From Ulota crispa (taxonomy: Eukaryota > Streptophyta > Bryopsida > Orthotrichales > Orthotrichaceae), in contig OY987243.1 in the NCBI GenBank assembly GCA_963920765.1, positions 17,484,001 to 17,548,000 on the forward strand: a stretch of DNA of 64,000 nt. The letters run 5' to 3'. Below, in pieces: positions 11,653 to 24,512 of the stretch; position 1 is the stretch's first letter; every line of letters starts with the position of its first letter. The translations under genes were made by a program, and so were the position numbers. Below the pieces are notes generated by a model. The model was not told where the DNA came from. It saw nothing but the letters and a program-made list of their open reading frames with translations, and did no database searches.

Positions 11653-13640
11653 CTGTTGCAGAAAGGCAGTGAGTCAGATCAGAATAAAGTTAAGTGCAAT
11701 CCCATGTTAGGAGTTTCTACATGCTCGAACTAAGACAAGCTTTTACTTATACAGACTCACATTTGCTTTAAACATCTTGCAAACACTTCTTTATCCCTTC
11801 AAAAGGAGAATTCAGAGTTCAAAACAGAACTCTGTTGTTTGGCAAAATGGAGCTAGTTTTTGTCAATTCTAACAAATCTAAATAATGTGCGTTAGTCCCT
11901 CCATTTATTATCCTATGAGATGTGAACAGCCAAGAGTTAGCAATTCCAAAAACATGCCTTGGTACAAAACTAGTTGATTAGACAAGGTGGGAGGACAAGG
12001 CACTTGCCAACAACTTTTTTTGACATGCACCAAGTATCTCACGTTTTTTTGCGCGCAAGCTTGAGCTCGTGTCTGGTGAAATCATACCAAAAGCTACACG
12101 AAGAAGTAATGACATGGGCTGGCGACTCACATGTGCTTCTACATGTCACACTTTTTGAGTTTTTCTCAGGGTGACCATCTTTGAATGCAGAAAGTTGTTG
12201 GATTATCACCACTTCAAAGGAATGTTGTAAATGAGAAGCTCTAGTGAATGTATGTTGCAACCCTACCGACATTCTCCTAAGGTTTTCTCTTAGCCTTTCT
12301 CCTACTCTGAATCCCCTTTATAGCAACCAATCTATTTGCAGTGTTTCCGTAAAAAGTACTTCAGACTTTGCTGTGTTGGTATTAGGGTTGAGAAAATTAT
12401 AATTTTTAGGTTTTGAGGTTTAACCTGAGACTCTCTTTCTCATGGCTGCCTTCGACACGCCTCTTTGAGAAAATAATCGACGGGCACCCCAAATTGTCGC
12501 TTGTCACTCTGCCTGGTGATCACATTCTTCTATGACCTGAAATCCCCTCAAATCTGAAGTCAGAAAAACACTAGCATTTCTTCAAATAATCTCAGTAGGC
12601 TCAGCACCTCCCTTGGAACATCAATATCTTGCACTGTTGGTTTCAAAGCTTTGTTGCTTTCTCACCAAAATGTTTTCCAAGGATTTCTACTCTTGTTTTT
12701 GGAAGAGAAGAATCTTCATTTCATTTCTTACAGTGGTTTCAAAAGATAATAATTTATATATTTTTTAATTTGTGATTCTGGTCTTTTCCGCCAAATTGCC
12801 ACGTGAGAGAGCTCTAGTGAAGGTTTCTGCAGCTCTCAACGTGCAAAAACTTTTCATTTGTAATACAAAAAAACCCTGGTTTTTGTGAGAAAGCTATCAA
12901 TTTGCAAGGTAAAGCCCTTGCGAAAATGTGGTTTTCCTTGAACCTTAAAACCCATAATACAGCAACTTTCTCATCGATGAGAACATGCCCAACCTGCTTT
13001 TAGGTTTTGAGTGCGTACAGACACAAATTTACCAAAGAGGAGAAACCTAAAATTTTGAATTCAAGGGACATTTGTCAGTGGAATGACGCAGATTTTTTCA
13101 TAGTGCGGATATGGTTTTTCATACCCAGGTCATGTTGAGTGAACCATCCACAGTTTCAACATGGAACTACTTTCAGGACGGATTATGAAGAGAATTTTTT
13201 CAATCTTTGCAAATGCCATTGATGTGTAGAAAGAATGCCTTGCTGTGTAAAGTTATTAAATTGTACATTTTGGCAGAGCACCATGCAACAAACGCGTGCA
13301 AATTGCAGAAAGCAGAGCAAGCTATGGGATGTTGTGTTGGAATTCTCATGTGTGGGATTATCAAGTCTGCAGACAAATGAAAGTAACAGTGCTGTAAATG
13401 TGCCCTTATTTGCAATTATTTTCAGAGTATGCCCGTATGAAAGTGAAAATTTCAATTATGCTTCTCGCCGTGTATCTCTTAATTTCTTGTGATATTTGAG
13501 GTGACTTTTCACCCTCCCTTTCCCTACTTTTTCCTCTCCTCAATTTTTCAATGACTTTTCACCCTCTCTTACAATACCTTTTCCTCTCCTTCCCCCTTGA
13601 ACAAATTTTGGGTAAATGATAGACACCCAATGCTCAATAC
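11653..13640. other. Region expected to hold the 5' exon(s) of the Mpv17-like gene
   Basis: The first recognised Mpv17 exon starts mid-codon at 11652 after a good acceptor (TTTCTGCAACAG), so the start codon should lie at higher coordinates. Candidate frames on the - strand at 12272-12039 and 13455-13183 start with ATG, but neither gives a convincing targeting peptide with a phase-1 donor. No promoter motif is defended here. Confidence 0.35.
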
Positions 13641-13644
13641 TCAA

Positions 13645-13990
13645 TAGGTAGCTCAAAAAGCAACACTTTAAGGGCTGATTTGCCTTTTCTTGGGCTTTTT
13701 AGAAAAGAAGATTTTTTGTTTAATTTTTAAACAAAGAGAATTCAATGCCAAATGTAACATAGTTTTTTTCATATTTTTTGAAGCATTATTGAATAGTTGA
13801 GTTTTCAAAGTTTTCTGTAGTAAGCACTTATTTTTTATTCTAGGTTTCCCATAAGTCGTTCCTTGGAATTTATAAAGAGATGAGGTGAAATCAAGGAGTG
13901 TGATTGGCTCTTGCAATAGAATACACCTTTTTTTTATGACTAAGGAGGGTCCATTCAAGAACCACCTCATATCCATTCATGAGCTACCTA
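13645..13990. mobile_element. Dispersed repeat family F, copy 1 (TAGGTAGCTCA ends)
   Basis: TAGGTAGCTCA (13645-13655) is perfectly inverted as TGAGCTACCTA (13980-13990). The interior (cactttaagggct, gaagcattattgaat, aaagagatgaggt, gtgtgattggctc) recurs on the same strand at about 50865-51245. The second copy has degenerate ends. It is non-coding and probably a MITE-like element. Confidence 0.6.
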
Positions 13991-14240
13991 AGGGACACTT
14001 TATTTGAGAGGGGACACAATTTAAGCTACCTACCTTATAATAGAGAGTTTCAAACTTATGAAACAGAATTTAAAGAAAAGTCAATTTCACCCTCCCTTTT
14101 GTTGCCTTTTCCTCTCCCTTCTCCTTTTTCATAGAACTTGTGATGCTAATAAAGAATTATATAACTAGGTAGACAGATAAATAAAGGTTTATAATATAGA
14201 TAATATGAAGATTCTTAAGAATCGAGTGAGTGATGAAGGG

Positions 14241-14858
14241 CTAAGAGCATCATCAATCCAACACTAGGAACAACTTGGCAAAAATGTCACTATTTTTTAT
14301 TGGTGTATAATTAGAATGTAAGACTACTATCATTGGAAATATATACAAAAACTCTTCAAATAAATAAAATAATATATGATATTGGAAATTGGACAATAAA
14401 AATAACACTCATTGAAAAATAGCTAAAAACATCATATTTATTAAATTGGGAAAACCAAATTCCCAAGTTGTACCCTAATGGTTGGTTTAAGTTGGTCACC
14501 TTAAACCCAAAATGTTACAAATTTCCCAAAATATGATGTTTAGAAGACAAACAACACATCAAACCATACCAAAGAAAGAAAATTCAAGATAATGGCACAC
14601 CAAATTTTGAAAATTTGGTGTGTCATTATCAAAAATTCCATCTAAAGTTTGATTTGCCATGTTGTTTATCCTTTAACTATTTCTGAATGAGCATTATTTT
14701 GATAGTTCAATTTCCAATATTATATATCATTTTAATTATTTGAAGAGTTTTGTATACACTTCCAATAATAGTAATCTCATATTCTAATTATACACCAATC
14801 CAAAAATAGTAACATTTTTACCGAGTCGTTCCCAGTGCTGGATTGATGATGCTCTTAG
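14241..14858. mobile_element. Long-TIR foldback MITE (CTAAGAGCATCATCAATCC ends)
   Basis: CTAAGAGCATCATCAATCCA at 14241 is inverted at 14839-14858. Homology between the arms continues inward for about 150 bp (ttggtgtataattagaa, ctcttcaaataa, attggaaattg). A second perfect hairpin with arms 'ataatggcacaccaaattt' sits near the centre at about 14591-14630. RNA from this region could form an extended stem. The GAGCATC-type end is shared with the MITEs at 56071-57409. Confidence 0.75.
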
Positions 14859-15945
14859 CACCAGTTTTACCAATTCTCTTTTTCAAAATAGGATTACAAG
14901 GTGAGACGGAATGAGAAGAACACAAGCGTGCTAATAGTGAGTCACTCTAAATTGGAGTTTGTCCCTAAAAGTTTCATCCCAGATTCCAACATGTTTTCCC
15001 ATTTTTACCTTATAGAATTGAGTGAGTTAAAAATAGTGGATTGTTTCTTTTTATAGTAATTGCAATCACACATACTCAAATCTCTAATCACATTAACCCC
15101 GAAAATTCTTTCATGTTTAGAGGCCCAAAACTGCTTCAAAATATCGTACTGTGACATGGGTTTTGTCTTTGCAATGACAAAATAATTATTATTTTCACCC
15201 AAAACATTTTGTCTACACCAAAATGAAATAAATATGATTTTAATTTTGTAAATACATAATTATTTCACTATTTGTCATATATTAAATGTGAATAAAATAT
15301 CATGTCCTTTCAAATTTAAAGAGGCAATAAAAGTGAAAACGGTTTAGTTTTTATAATGTTCATATGAATGGAAGTGGGTGTGTAACTAATTTTTATTAAA
15401 TTGTTACCGGTTCAAGGTACAAGTGATTCAAACATTGACGTTTTAATAATTAACTTTTCATCATAGCTCTTATTCAATTTTCACAAATTTTGTCATTTTT
15501 TTCTTGACATTTTGTGGAAATTTGTTTTTGAGATTTTTAAAAACAAAACCTATGTTACTCTACGGTACTCGTCTCCAAAGCAAGGTCAAAATCTTCATTG
15601 AAATTTACTTTTTAACAAATCCAACCATAAGATCCTTTGGTTGACTTGCACAAGGACATTGTCCCAAAATTTCAAAATGAATATCCCCACCAATTGCAAG
15701 ATCAATGTTCTTAAACTTCAAAATGTAGGCTTTTCTAGTCCTTCCAGAAGGTGAAGTTTTGTTTTTCAAACTTTTTAGAGAAAAACACGTATGTTGTTTT
15801 TCTTATGCAATTTTGGCAATATGTTGGAAAATGGGTTGAAAGCATATATAAAAAACTTTAACCAAAAAAAGGTTTGGATTCAATTTTACAAAAGTTGTGA
15901 AGTGAAAGGTATTGATGAATGAAAAATAGAACACCATATTCGTTA

Positions 15946-16186
15946 AATTGGAAAACAATACATTTTGAGGCTTGTGAAGGTTTTAGGTGATCACCTAAAA
16001 CCAAGCTTGCAACATTTTTTTGGTACATGTGCCCTCACTTGAGAGGAGGAATTTGTGTGGGAAAAAATCTTAGTGGCTCATACTGAATTTGATACCTTCA
16101 AATCTGGTTTAAGGTAACTTTTTGGGTTTTAGGTAACTTTTTGGATTTAAGGTGGAGTACAAAATGGTACGTCTGTTTTTCCCAAT
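15946..16186. mobile_element. Small TIR element nested in family A copy 2
   Basis: TTAAATTGGAAAACA at about 15946 is inverted at about 16171-16186 (TGTTTTTCCCAATTTAA). It contains the palindrome TTTTAGGTGATCACCTAAAA at about 15991-16010 and tandem 'aaggtaactttttgg' units. It abuts the TTAA of the K element. Limits are approximate. Confidence 0.45.
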
Positions 16187-16190
16187 TTAA

Positions 16191-16253
16191 CCCCTAAGCC
16201 CTCAATCGACCATTTTCTGGTCACTGCCCGTTTTTTGCAGGCTGGTAGAAATG

Positions 16254-16297
<44 letters not shown>

Positions 16298-16759
16298 GAA
16301 AAAATACTTTTTTTTTGTAATAGAGAATCAAGTCTACTTTCCAACCCAACTTGAATCATGTCAATCCAAGTTAAACTCCATCAAGAAGAATTTTTCAAAG
16401 ACAAACACTTCAATATTTGCTAGTGTTGTAAAATTTATTATTTCTGGAAACTAGTGATGTTCTCTCCTTTGAAAAGATTGTATTTTTGAGATTTACAATA
16501 GAATGTCTATTTTTAACCAATCATACCAAATTTTAAAATCTATGCATAAGATTTGTAATTTTGGTGAATATTAAATGGTAAATGCTTCCAAATTCATTAA
16601 GTAAAAATCCAAAGCTTTTTTTGAATGTTTGACTATATGGGTAATTACTAAACTTCATGATTCTAGTTTTCTCTTTTGAAGCAAACTTCATCAAAGTTAC
16701 ATAAGTATTATTTTATAACACATTTATATTTTGCCCTTACCCCCTTGGGTGTTTAGGGG
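16191..16759. mobile_element. TTAA-flanked element type K, with a 40-base A tract
   Basis: Bounded by TTAA (16187-16190) and CTAA (16760-16763). Ends are CCCCTAAGCCCTCAATCG and TTGGGTGTTTAGGGG. A pure A tract occupies 16254-16293. It is non-coding, and the interior is unlike families A-C apart from the general end motif. Confidence 0.5.
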
Positions 16760-17292
16760 CTAACAAATATTTCTATTTATTATAACTAATATGCTAATAA
16801 GTTTTGGAAGGATTTGAAAATTGTTAATCCCAATGGTGAGAATGCTCTAACAGACAATCAATAACTTCATTTTTTATTTGCATTTGAAAATTTTCAAAAT
16901 TGAGAGTAAAAGATAACTTTATATGTTTTTTCTACCCTCTTCCTACCTTCATTTCCCGCAAAATGAAACTCCTTTTAACTCTTACCCCATTGTTTGGAAT
17001 TGAGTGATTCAATTTTTTTTGAGTAAGTATCAATCTATAAAATTTCATAAATAGATAAATAAAAAATATAGATTATAATTTTTGCTGCCCAATTTGACAT
17101 TGAAATTGAAAAAAATCTTCCAACTTTTGCATTACTTATTGGAATGACATGAAATAAAGCTTCACATATAGATTATGCTGAGTAACATCCATCCTAAAAA
17201 TTTCATAAAAAATTTCCAAATCATGAAATCAATAGAGTCTACCCAAGTTCTCATAAAGCCCAAAGTGGGCTCCTTGATCCTTTAGGGGTTAA

Positions 17293-19357
17293 GCATTGGA
17301 GGAGCATATTAAGAGATGTAGAGGTTGGACAATGAAACTTAGGGTCACAATTGATTTCTATCATATTTATCCATTTCCTTTGCATATTAAGAACGAGTGT
17401 ATTTAAAAATTGAATATAACAAATAACTATCTTTTGATAGCCTAGATTTACCCATATAAATCCATTTCTTTAATTGAATCAAGAAATGGATGTGTGCAAC
17501 AGGATAAATAAACATATTAGGAAGAAGATGAAAGAAGAGTAGAAAGCTTATTTTGCATTGTAGTAAAGAGCACTCAAAACTATTCACTATTTTTTCACCA
17601 ACTTTTATCTTTCTCTTGTATACATCTATTATTTGATTGGATTGAAATTTTGAGTTTATACGGGTGAATTTGGTATGAAAAATTTAACAATTCAGTCCAT
17701 GGGCTATTCAAAATACAATTTCTATGAAGTTAAAAAAGCATGTTGGATCCTAAATGAGACTAATAGGATTGTTATGTTCTTGAACCATACTAAAATATGG
17801 TTTGGTGTGATTCAAAAATAATCATGAAGTTTATCAAATTTTATCTCCGTATATAATATGTAATTTCAAACCAATGTTTTGTGATTTGGTTTTAAGAGAA
17901 TATTACCACAATTAAAAATTTCTTTAAACAAGTTTATAGAATCGCACTCAACAATGTGGAGTGAAACCATTGAAATCAAAATGATACAGATCTTGATTTT
18001 TCTTATTACTTTAGTTACTTTACATGCAATAAACTCTATCTTGTCTCATGGGCATCAAAGGTTGTTACTTTTATCCAAAGCCTTGCATATACAAATCAAC
18101 AAATATATAAACAAGTGTTGTAATTAATTTTTGTGAAGATATATAGCTGAAAGACGTTTTTTTAAATGGTGAAGTAAAATCATTCTATAACAAAATTAAA
18201 CCTTTAACAAAGTTTTTTTGTTTCATATTTTATTTTATTTTAATCAAAAATCAAAATTGAGTTATTGGATTTCAACACTTTGTTTAGTTCTTTCATAAAT
18301 GGAAGTGGGTAATATTATACAAATAATTATCATGATAAGATACCCCTACATCACATGCTCAATTATTTAGCATTGCAAAGCACTTAAACTCTAAGAAAGC
18401 AACTGCAAAACAATAGACATGACCAAGATTGTATCCTAGGTTCATTCTACATGTCACAGAATGTTTGCAATAATGAAAAATTCCCCTTGATTCCTTTCAA
18501 TGGACTTTTAAAAAATAATGCCCAAAATATAAAGACTTGCTTCTACATTTTAATGTCATCTCTCCTACTCTACAATTCTAAAGTGACCTAATTTTTTGAT
18601 CTGTGTGAATAATTTTCTAAGAGGAAATCATAGTGTTGTGTGTATAAATGATTAAAGTAGAAAACGTTGAGGTTATCTCAAGTTACATTAATGCATAGTG
18701 CTCAAGAAAGTGCTTTTATGATTTAGATATAGACCTTATAGATATAATTGACAAAAGGCAACTTTCTGTTGAGATTGTAAATAAACTTACTAAAGAGCTG
18801 TACAATGAACCAAAAACAGCTTTAGACCTTGCAACCTTGCAAGGAAGAATGGGCAATGGACTTTCAAACTTCACCAAAAAGAAATTACCAAAGCCAAGTA
18901 GTATAATATTTCTTTATTGGACGGTATTTATTTAAAAATTCTAAAATGCATATGAAGATGGAAATTTTTATCCATCCACAAAATTGGATGAATACATGTG
19001 GTGATAAGATAGTTCTCAAATAACTTATGTGTCGCTTTGTAACTTCAATTCACTGTAAGTGATGTAAAGTTTGAGAATTTTAAACTAGTAAGGTTCATTT
19101 CATTAGCAGTTTTCTATTATTATTTAGTAGCGATTGACATTGAAATTTGATTTACTCAAATACGTATTATTTGGACACTACGTATACAAAGTTCAAAAGG
19201 TTTGCAGTCACATTGATTGATTATTCAAAATCAGTGCACGGTATATTGTCTACGTGTTGAATATTGTTATAATCAAGGAATTTGGTTGGTTTTAAGTTTT
19301 TTTAGACCTTGAAATTAAACCATGTTTAGAATAGAATATTTATGTCTCTTCGTAGTC
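17293..19357. other. AT-rich DNA without recognised genes
   Basis: Includes an open frame without an ATG at 18699-18935 (+) that reads smoothly (VNKLTKELYNEP and similar) but matches no family I know. It could be a stray exon of a lost gene. Otherwise no structure is recognised. Confidence 0.3.
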
Positions 19358-19361
19358 TTAA

Positions 19362-19588
19362 CCCTTAAACGTTGGAGAGGCCTTTTGCAACCAATACAAT
19401 ACGGGGTATTTTTTTTTGTATTTGGAATGGATCCACACCTCTACTACATTTAAGATCAACTAAGAAGTTGGAATATAGATAAACACGGTTCTAGAGAGCT
19501 ATTTGAGATCCCAATTTAAAATTTCTTGTTGGTAGCAAATGCCACACATACAGCAATGTATCTACTATGTCCCCTTGACGTTTAGGGG
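19362..19588. mobile_element. TTAA-flanked element type N
   Basis: TTAA at 19358-19361 and 19589-19592, with ends CCCTTAAACGTTGG and TTGACGTTTAGGGG. The 227-bp interior is not shared with the other families seen here. Confidence 0.55.
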
Positions 19589-20125
19589 TTAAACTTGGTA
19601 CTGCATTTGTACATCAAAATCTCTTTTGTTTATATATCAACAAACCAAATTAGAGACATAAGGACTATTGTGAAGGTTTCAATGAACATGTGACATGTCA
19701 AATGAAGCCCTTGGAAGCTAGGTTTGGAGGGGACGGGAGCAACAAATAGTGCAACATGGCATGAAGTTCCCTTGCAAACCGACATAAAGTCCTTGCAACA
19801 ATGCAACAGCGCCACATTAGCGCCACAGAGCCCTCCCACCCTAATTTCCTTATTTTTGCTTCTTGTGCGTGACATGAACTATGAAGGTGGTAGTGACATG
19901 TAGAAAGCTAAAATTTAACATGGAAGTGGCTAAGCCTAAAAGGCCCCGCTCATGTACCACATCAACAAGTAAATTGTTGTTGGAGACTTGAAGCGCATAA
20001 GCCGTTATGGGTTGAACGCAAGGACTCATTTGGCTGGTGGCATGAGATGCTCTTAGAGGAGGGAACCGAGAACTGGAAACCTAGGGACAATTGGCTAGGG
20101 AGATTCGTGAAAGATTTTTACAAGT

Positions 20126-20296
20126 TAAGGTAGAGGGCTCTAAAATGGTGCACTTCTAGGAATGTTTATAGCTAGTCCCACACATTAATGACAATAATAG
20201 ATATATGAGAAAAACATGTCAATCATTCCTAAAAATGCACCATTTTAGAACCCACTCCATTTTAGAGCCCACTCCATTTTAGAGCCCTCTACCTTA
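20126..20296. mobile_element. MITE, family D copy 3, perfect 23-bp ends
   Basis: TAAGGTAGAGGGCTCTAAAA at the left is perfectly inverted at the right (TTTTAGAGCCCTCTACCTTA). The right subterminal region carries three tandem copies of a CCATTTTAGA(G/A)CCC unit. Only the ends match 1731-2057; the interior differs. The duplication is probably TA or TTA, merged with the palindromic tip. Confidence 0.8.
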
Positions 20297-21891
20297 GCCA
20301 ATGACAGGAGTGAAGAGACTCCCCATTGCCCTGCCCTTGAAATGGATGGGGGCAAAGGTTCACTCATCCGTTCCCGATAGCGTTCCCACCGCCTTGTTCC
20401 CCGTTCTGTTCCCTTGAGCTTATTCTCTGTCCATTCCTTTGCATGTTCCCTTATTCATTCCCCTGATTGTTCCTTCGACGAATACACATTTGTTTGCAGC
20501 ATATTTCTTTTGATTCCCTGTAGATGGCGTTCACGGATTGTAGCTGGAACCTCTTCCATATTTCGTCTAAAGTTTACAATACAGGGATCCAAAGCTGGGT
20601 ACATTTATGAGCTAAATCTATCTTTTCCTTTGGCTCCTTTTTTGCTACAGAAAATTCTTAATTTCTTACGTTGGTTTCAAGGCTGGTGTCTTGTCCTATT
20701 CCTAGCCCTTTCACACCTAAGAGAACTTATGTTTGTACTTTTTGACACCTCACTAGATGTGCAAAACCACAAAACAGGATTTCATATAAAAAGACTTATG
20801 TTTACTTATGCAAAAACGCCTGCAAAATAGCATGTTTTTTCCCAGGTTTGAAACCATTGATGTTTGTATTCTTTTGTGCTATTTATTTTAATTCTTTGGT
20901 ACTTGCAATTGTAAGAAAACAAACTCTTCTTTCAGTCCCACTGAAGCAATTTAATTAGGGTTTAGCATGTTGAAAGAAGATCTGAGTTCAGAGTGTAAAC
21001 ATATTCTTCTTTTAGATATAAAAAGTTACGCTTGAGAGTCTATGAAGTAAATTCTAATTACCAAACAGTACCAAAACATAACATGCAATGATTTTGATTT
21101 TCATGTACCATAGTTATGTGTGATTTTTTGTATTTAGTTTCTCATTTTCTTTTCAATATTATAACCTATGTTTTTTAACTTGCAAACTTCTCAATACCAA
21201 GAATAGTTTTGAGGCATATATGCATGCAGTTTCTAATGTAAGCTTATTTCTGCATTTCAACGTGTTAATGGTTGAAAGGACGTTGTAGTTGTTTTTTTTT
21301 TTTTCAAGCTATGAAATAAAGTTGAAGGAAACAACCAAGAAAACAACCAAAACCTCCACCCCATCTACCCAAAGGTAAGGGAAACCATAGGATCAATTTT
21401 GCATTGGCCATATCAAAATAAATGAGAAGAATCTTTAGGTTTATTGTAGGTTTATTACTAAATCTACAATAAGAGGGAAGAAACTTACGTAAGCCTCTAC
21501 TTTGAATTTTTTCTAATGCTACAATATCAAAGTCATTCTTACGGTAACTGCCTAATTATTAGTTTATGAATAGAGCATCCATGACTTTAATCATGGTTTG
21601 ACAATACGTCAGGTCACCCCTTACTAAGTCCTTAGTGCGTTATTTTAATTTGTTTTAGGATTTTAATAAACTGCACATAGTATCCATAAAACAGCAATAA
21701 AAATCACTCTCCCGCCAGTTTTACATTTAGAAACTTCACTAATACTTTTTCCTAAGTGACAGAAATCAAACTCTTCACGTTTTTTTCCTTTAATTATGAT
21801 ATTATTATTTTCGGACATTTGGTTTAGCCAAGGAGAGATGTAGTAAACTAGTCTACTTCATATGTAGTTTAAACTTTAGCTTCTTACACAT
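20297..21891. other. Spacer, no gene recognised
   Basis: A 138-codon open frame at 20414-20830 (+) is hydrophobic and Cys/Phe/Leu-rich but has no recognisable motif and no supporting splice sites; I take it as chance. Three GTTCCC units occur at 20369-20412. No other structure was noted. Confidence 0.35.
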
Positions 21892-21895
21892 TTAA

Positions 21896-22838
21896 CCCCT
21901 AAACGACCAACTATCCCTTGGGGGACAAATGGATTTTGGGCAAGTACCTAAATTTAATCTACTTTATGTGATTTTTTGAAACTTTTATTGAAGGTGGGTA
22001 ATTCAAAGATCTACATGGGCATTTAATTTTTTCTTCATTTTGACATTTATTGAAAAAGTTGTGCATGAATTTCTAAAAAAGGGAGAGGTTGGGCAGCCCA
22101 AAAACAAAATTACATTTTGTTAAAATACAAATCTGAAATTGGTTCTTTAGATTTATGCAAATGTGGAAATCTTGGAATCATTCAATTTTGATTGATGGGA
22201 TGAAAATTATAAGAAGTTTTGGTTTGCAGGTAGGTATGGGACTCTCAAACCTCCATTCTTTTTTGCCCCTTGTAAAATTTGTTGCTTACTTTTTTGAGCT
22301 CCTTTTGTATTTGTTTACTCTCTTTCTTCCAATTTGTAGTAAACTAAGATTCCTTGGTTTTCACCATTTGGATCACTATAACTATAATTCAAGTTTCTCA
22401 ATTTTACATAAATTCTCCAATCTTGCCTAAGTGTATATGCAAATTTCAAGCCTTACGGCATTGCAAGTTTTTACAAAGTATGATCCACACCTCCAATTCA
22501 TTTGAAACTTCTCCCACATATACCTAACTTGGTCTTCTACATGGAAAAAATAAACCTCAACTTTGCGTAGAGCAATTTTTTTGATATAGAAGTCGTCAAA
22601 GGCTTTTGAAATTTTAGGGCAGTAGGGAAAAACACTTTTTTTCACTTCAAATGTTAATATCTCACTCCTCTACTTTTAGAAGGAGCTGAAGTTTTTCCCA
22701 CAAGTACCTCCCATAGTCTAGGGCAAGATCTTACGGGTGACTTTTCAAAAAAACATTTTTCCCTACCTTTCTACACATTCCCCCAAAAGTGGCAGTTTTT
22801 AGTATTTTCAAAGAAAAAAGGGCTTGGTCCTTTAGGGG
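21896..22838 (+). mobile_element. TTAA-flanked element, family B copy 1
   Basis: TTAA at 21892-21895 and 22839-22842. The left end reads CCCCTAAACGACC followed by a 'cccttgggggacaa' block, and the right end GGCTTGGTCCTTTAGGGG. Collinear copies lie at 39058-39980 (+), 44569-45622 (-), about 24513-25342 (-) and, more diverged, 47643-48566 (-). Shared landmarks are 'tgattttttgaaacttttattgaaggtgg', 'tgaatcattcaattttgat' and 'gggcagccca'. Non-coding. Confidence 0.8.
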
Positions 22839-22842
22839 TTAA

Positions 22843-23870
22843 ATTCTAATCTAAGTTGCAATGTGATTATTCATGAATTCTCAAAATTAAATGCTCGTGG
22901 GTGGAATTAGCAAAGATTTGTGATGCGTATTTCAAACTCTATAGGAAATTTTTAAATTGCAATGCTTAACGTTCATGAGCATCACCGTATAAATAATTAT
23001 AGAAGGCATGTATTATAGCACATCTAAACTTTGTCTAATTTTTATTAGCACTCACAAACAAATGAAAAAATATCACAAGGCCAATTATATGTTGTCCTTT
23101 TAATTACATGGCCCACTTCACCAATCATTTTGGAGAACCTATTCTAATGTTTTGTAAATCAATTCCAAATACCAGAAATCTATACTGAGATGTTTTGAAC
23201 AAACATGCCATTATAAATTTTGATACTGTGTAGAATTGAGAAGTTTTTGGTTTAAAACTTCAAATTTCAGTATACTAGTAAGTGAAACTTGAAATTCTAC
23301 AAAGCTTTTGTACGCATAATTGTAGAAGGAAAAAAAAATCCCCCCATCAATTAAATAAAGAACTTAATAACAAAAATTTAGACAAATCCCTCTAGTTTAT
23401 CTTTACATCTAATATTGTGCTTTTTCATTGGTGACCTAAAGGCAACAATACCTCGTATACAAACTAGTACAACCTATCATTTTAGATTGATTGAACGAAG
23501 ACTCAACCTTTAATCAATTCAAACGTTGGAGGAGTAGAACAAGTATTACTTAGGTGAAAACAATGATCATGAATTTTTGCCATATTTTACTTATTTACTG
23601 AATCTGAAGCAAATTCAAATACATCCCAATTGACAAGTTGCAACCTTGCAAAACATAATGTACAATCAATTTTGAGCCACTTCAAAATAACCAGAATCTT
23701 TCTTAAATCATCTTGTGATCAGAAGCCAAAGATAAAATGAAACGAGGAATAAAACTTGATAATTTGCCTTCATTTTCTTTGAATTTAAAGGAAAGCCTTT
23801 CATTTGTATCAAACAAAAAAACAGCTATGAAAACTATGAGGGGACAAGCCAATGGAGCAAGATACATAAC

Positions 23871-23929
<59 letters not shown>

Positions 23930-24036
23930 AGGAGGAAGTTCATGGATGATACTTGAAGGGAGGGAAAGGTAGCCTCTCTTCAGGCTAATGAATGTTATGT
24001 ACTCATAACAAAAAAGATTCTTTAGTGATATTGCGT
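22843..24036. other. AT-rich spacer with a (TA)n microsatellite
   Basis: No gene or element is recognised. A (TA)n tract of about 53 bases runs from 23874 to 23926. Confidence 0.45.
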
Positions 24037-24040
24037 TTAA

Positions 24041-24111
24041 CCCCTAAATGCCCACGACACTAGAATGTGGTGTTTTTAACTCTGCAAGTTGGTACCGTGG
24101 GCATTTAGGGG
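24041..24111. mobile_element. Minimal TTAA element of 71 bp
   Basis: TTAA (24037-24040), CCCCTAAATGCCCACG, a spacer of about 39 bp, CGTGGGCATTTAGGGG, then TTAG (24112-24115). The ends are a perfect 16-bp inverted repeat, and little beyond the termini is present. It shows the smallest structure that still carries this terminus. Confidence 0.7.
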
Positions 24112-24179
24112 TTAGATTGCCCCACACTAATTTCTTGGCTTTTTATAGTATATAAATATATACAGACTTTATATATATA

Positions 24180-24312
24180 TCATCCCTTTTTGACTATTCT
24201 ACCACACCTATTATATATATTCAATATTTTCAATATTAAAGTAGGTGTGGACCACAAGCAAAACATCACTATTTTGAAAATACAGCTTGACATAGAAAGC
24301 TACAGTTTTAAT
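24180..24312 (+). repeat. Repeat J, copy 1, truncated by the assembly gap
   Basis: The block 'ccctttttgactattctacc' to 'gacatagaaagct' recurs inverted at about 25380-25527 and on the same strand at 53935-54125. The inverted partner lies just beyond the family B copy 2, so J arms flank B2 and the gap. Confidence 0.6.
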
Positions 24313-24512
24313 NNNNNNNNNNNNNNNNNNNNNNNNNNNNNNNNNNNNNNNNNNNNNNNNNNNNNNNNNNNNNNNNNNNNNNNNNNNNNNNNNNNNNNNN
24401 NNNNNNNNNNNNNNNNNNNNNNNNNNNNNNNNNNNNNNNNNNNNNNNNNNNNNNNNNNNNNNNNNNNNNNNNNNNNNNNNNNNNNNNNNNNNNNNNNNNN
24501 NNNNNNNNNNNN
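24313..24512. other. Assembly gap of 200 N
   Basis: Exactly 200 N, the usual placeholder for a gap of unknown size. One end of family B copy 2, and probably the rest of repeat J copy 1, are hidden here. Open frames running through it are meaningless. Confidence 0.98.

Larger units (their letters stand above)
15097..17288 (-). mobile_element. TTAA-flanked element, family A copy 2, with nested insertions
   Basis: A reversed copy of family A between TTAA 15093-15096 and TTAA 17289-17292. Its right end reads GATCCTTTAGGGG. Homology to copy 1 is collinear from 15097 to about 15925 and resumes near 16774 ('tataactaatatgctaataag'), so about 850 bp were inserted. The insert holds two smaller elements: 15946-16186 with TTAAATTGG(A/G)AAAAC ends, and 16191-16759, a TTAA element of type K. 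The uninterrupted copies at 255 and 34141 serve as the empty-site reference. Confidence 0.7.

Noticed and set aside
16147..16454. Poly-Lys and poly-Phe frames
   Set aside because: They read through a 40-base A tract.
20414..20830. A 138-codon hydrophobic protein
   Set aside because: No known motif, no plausible gene structure, and composition typical of T-rich chance frames.
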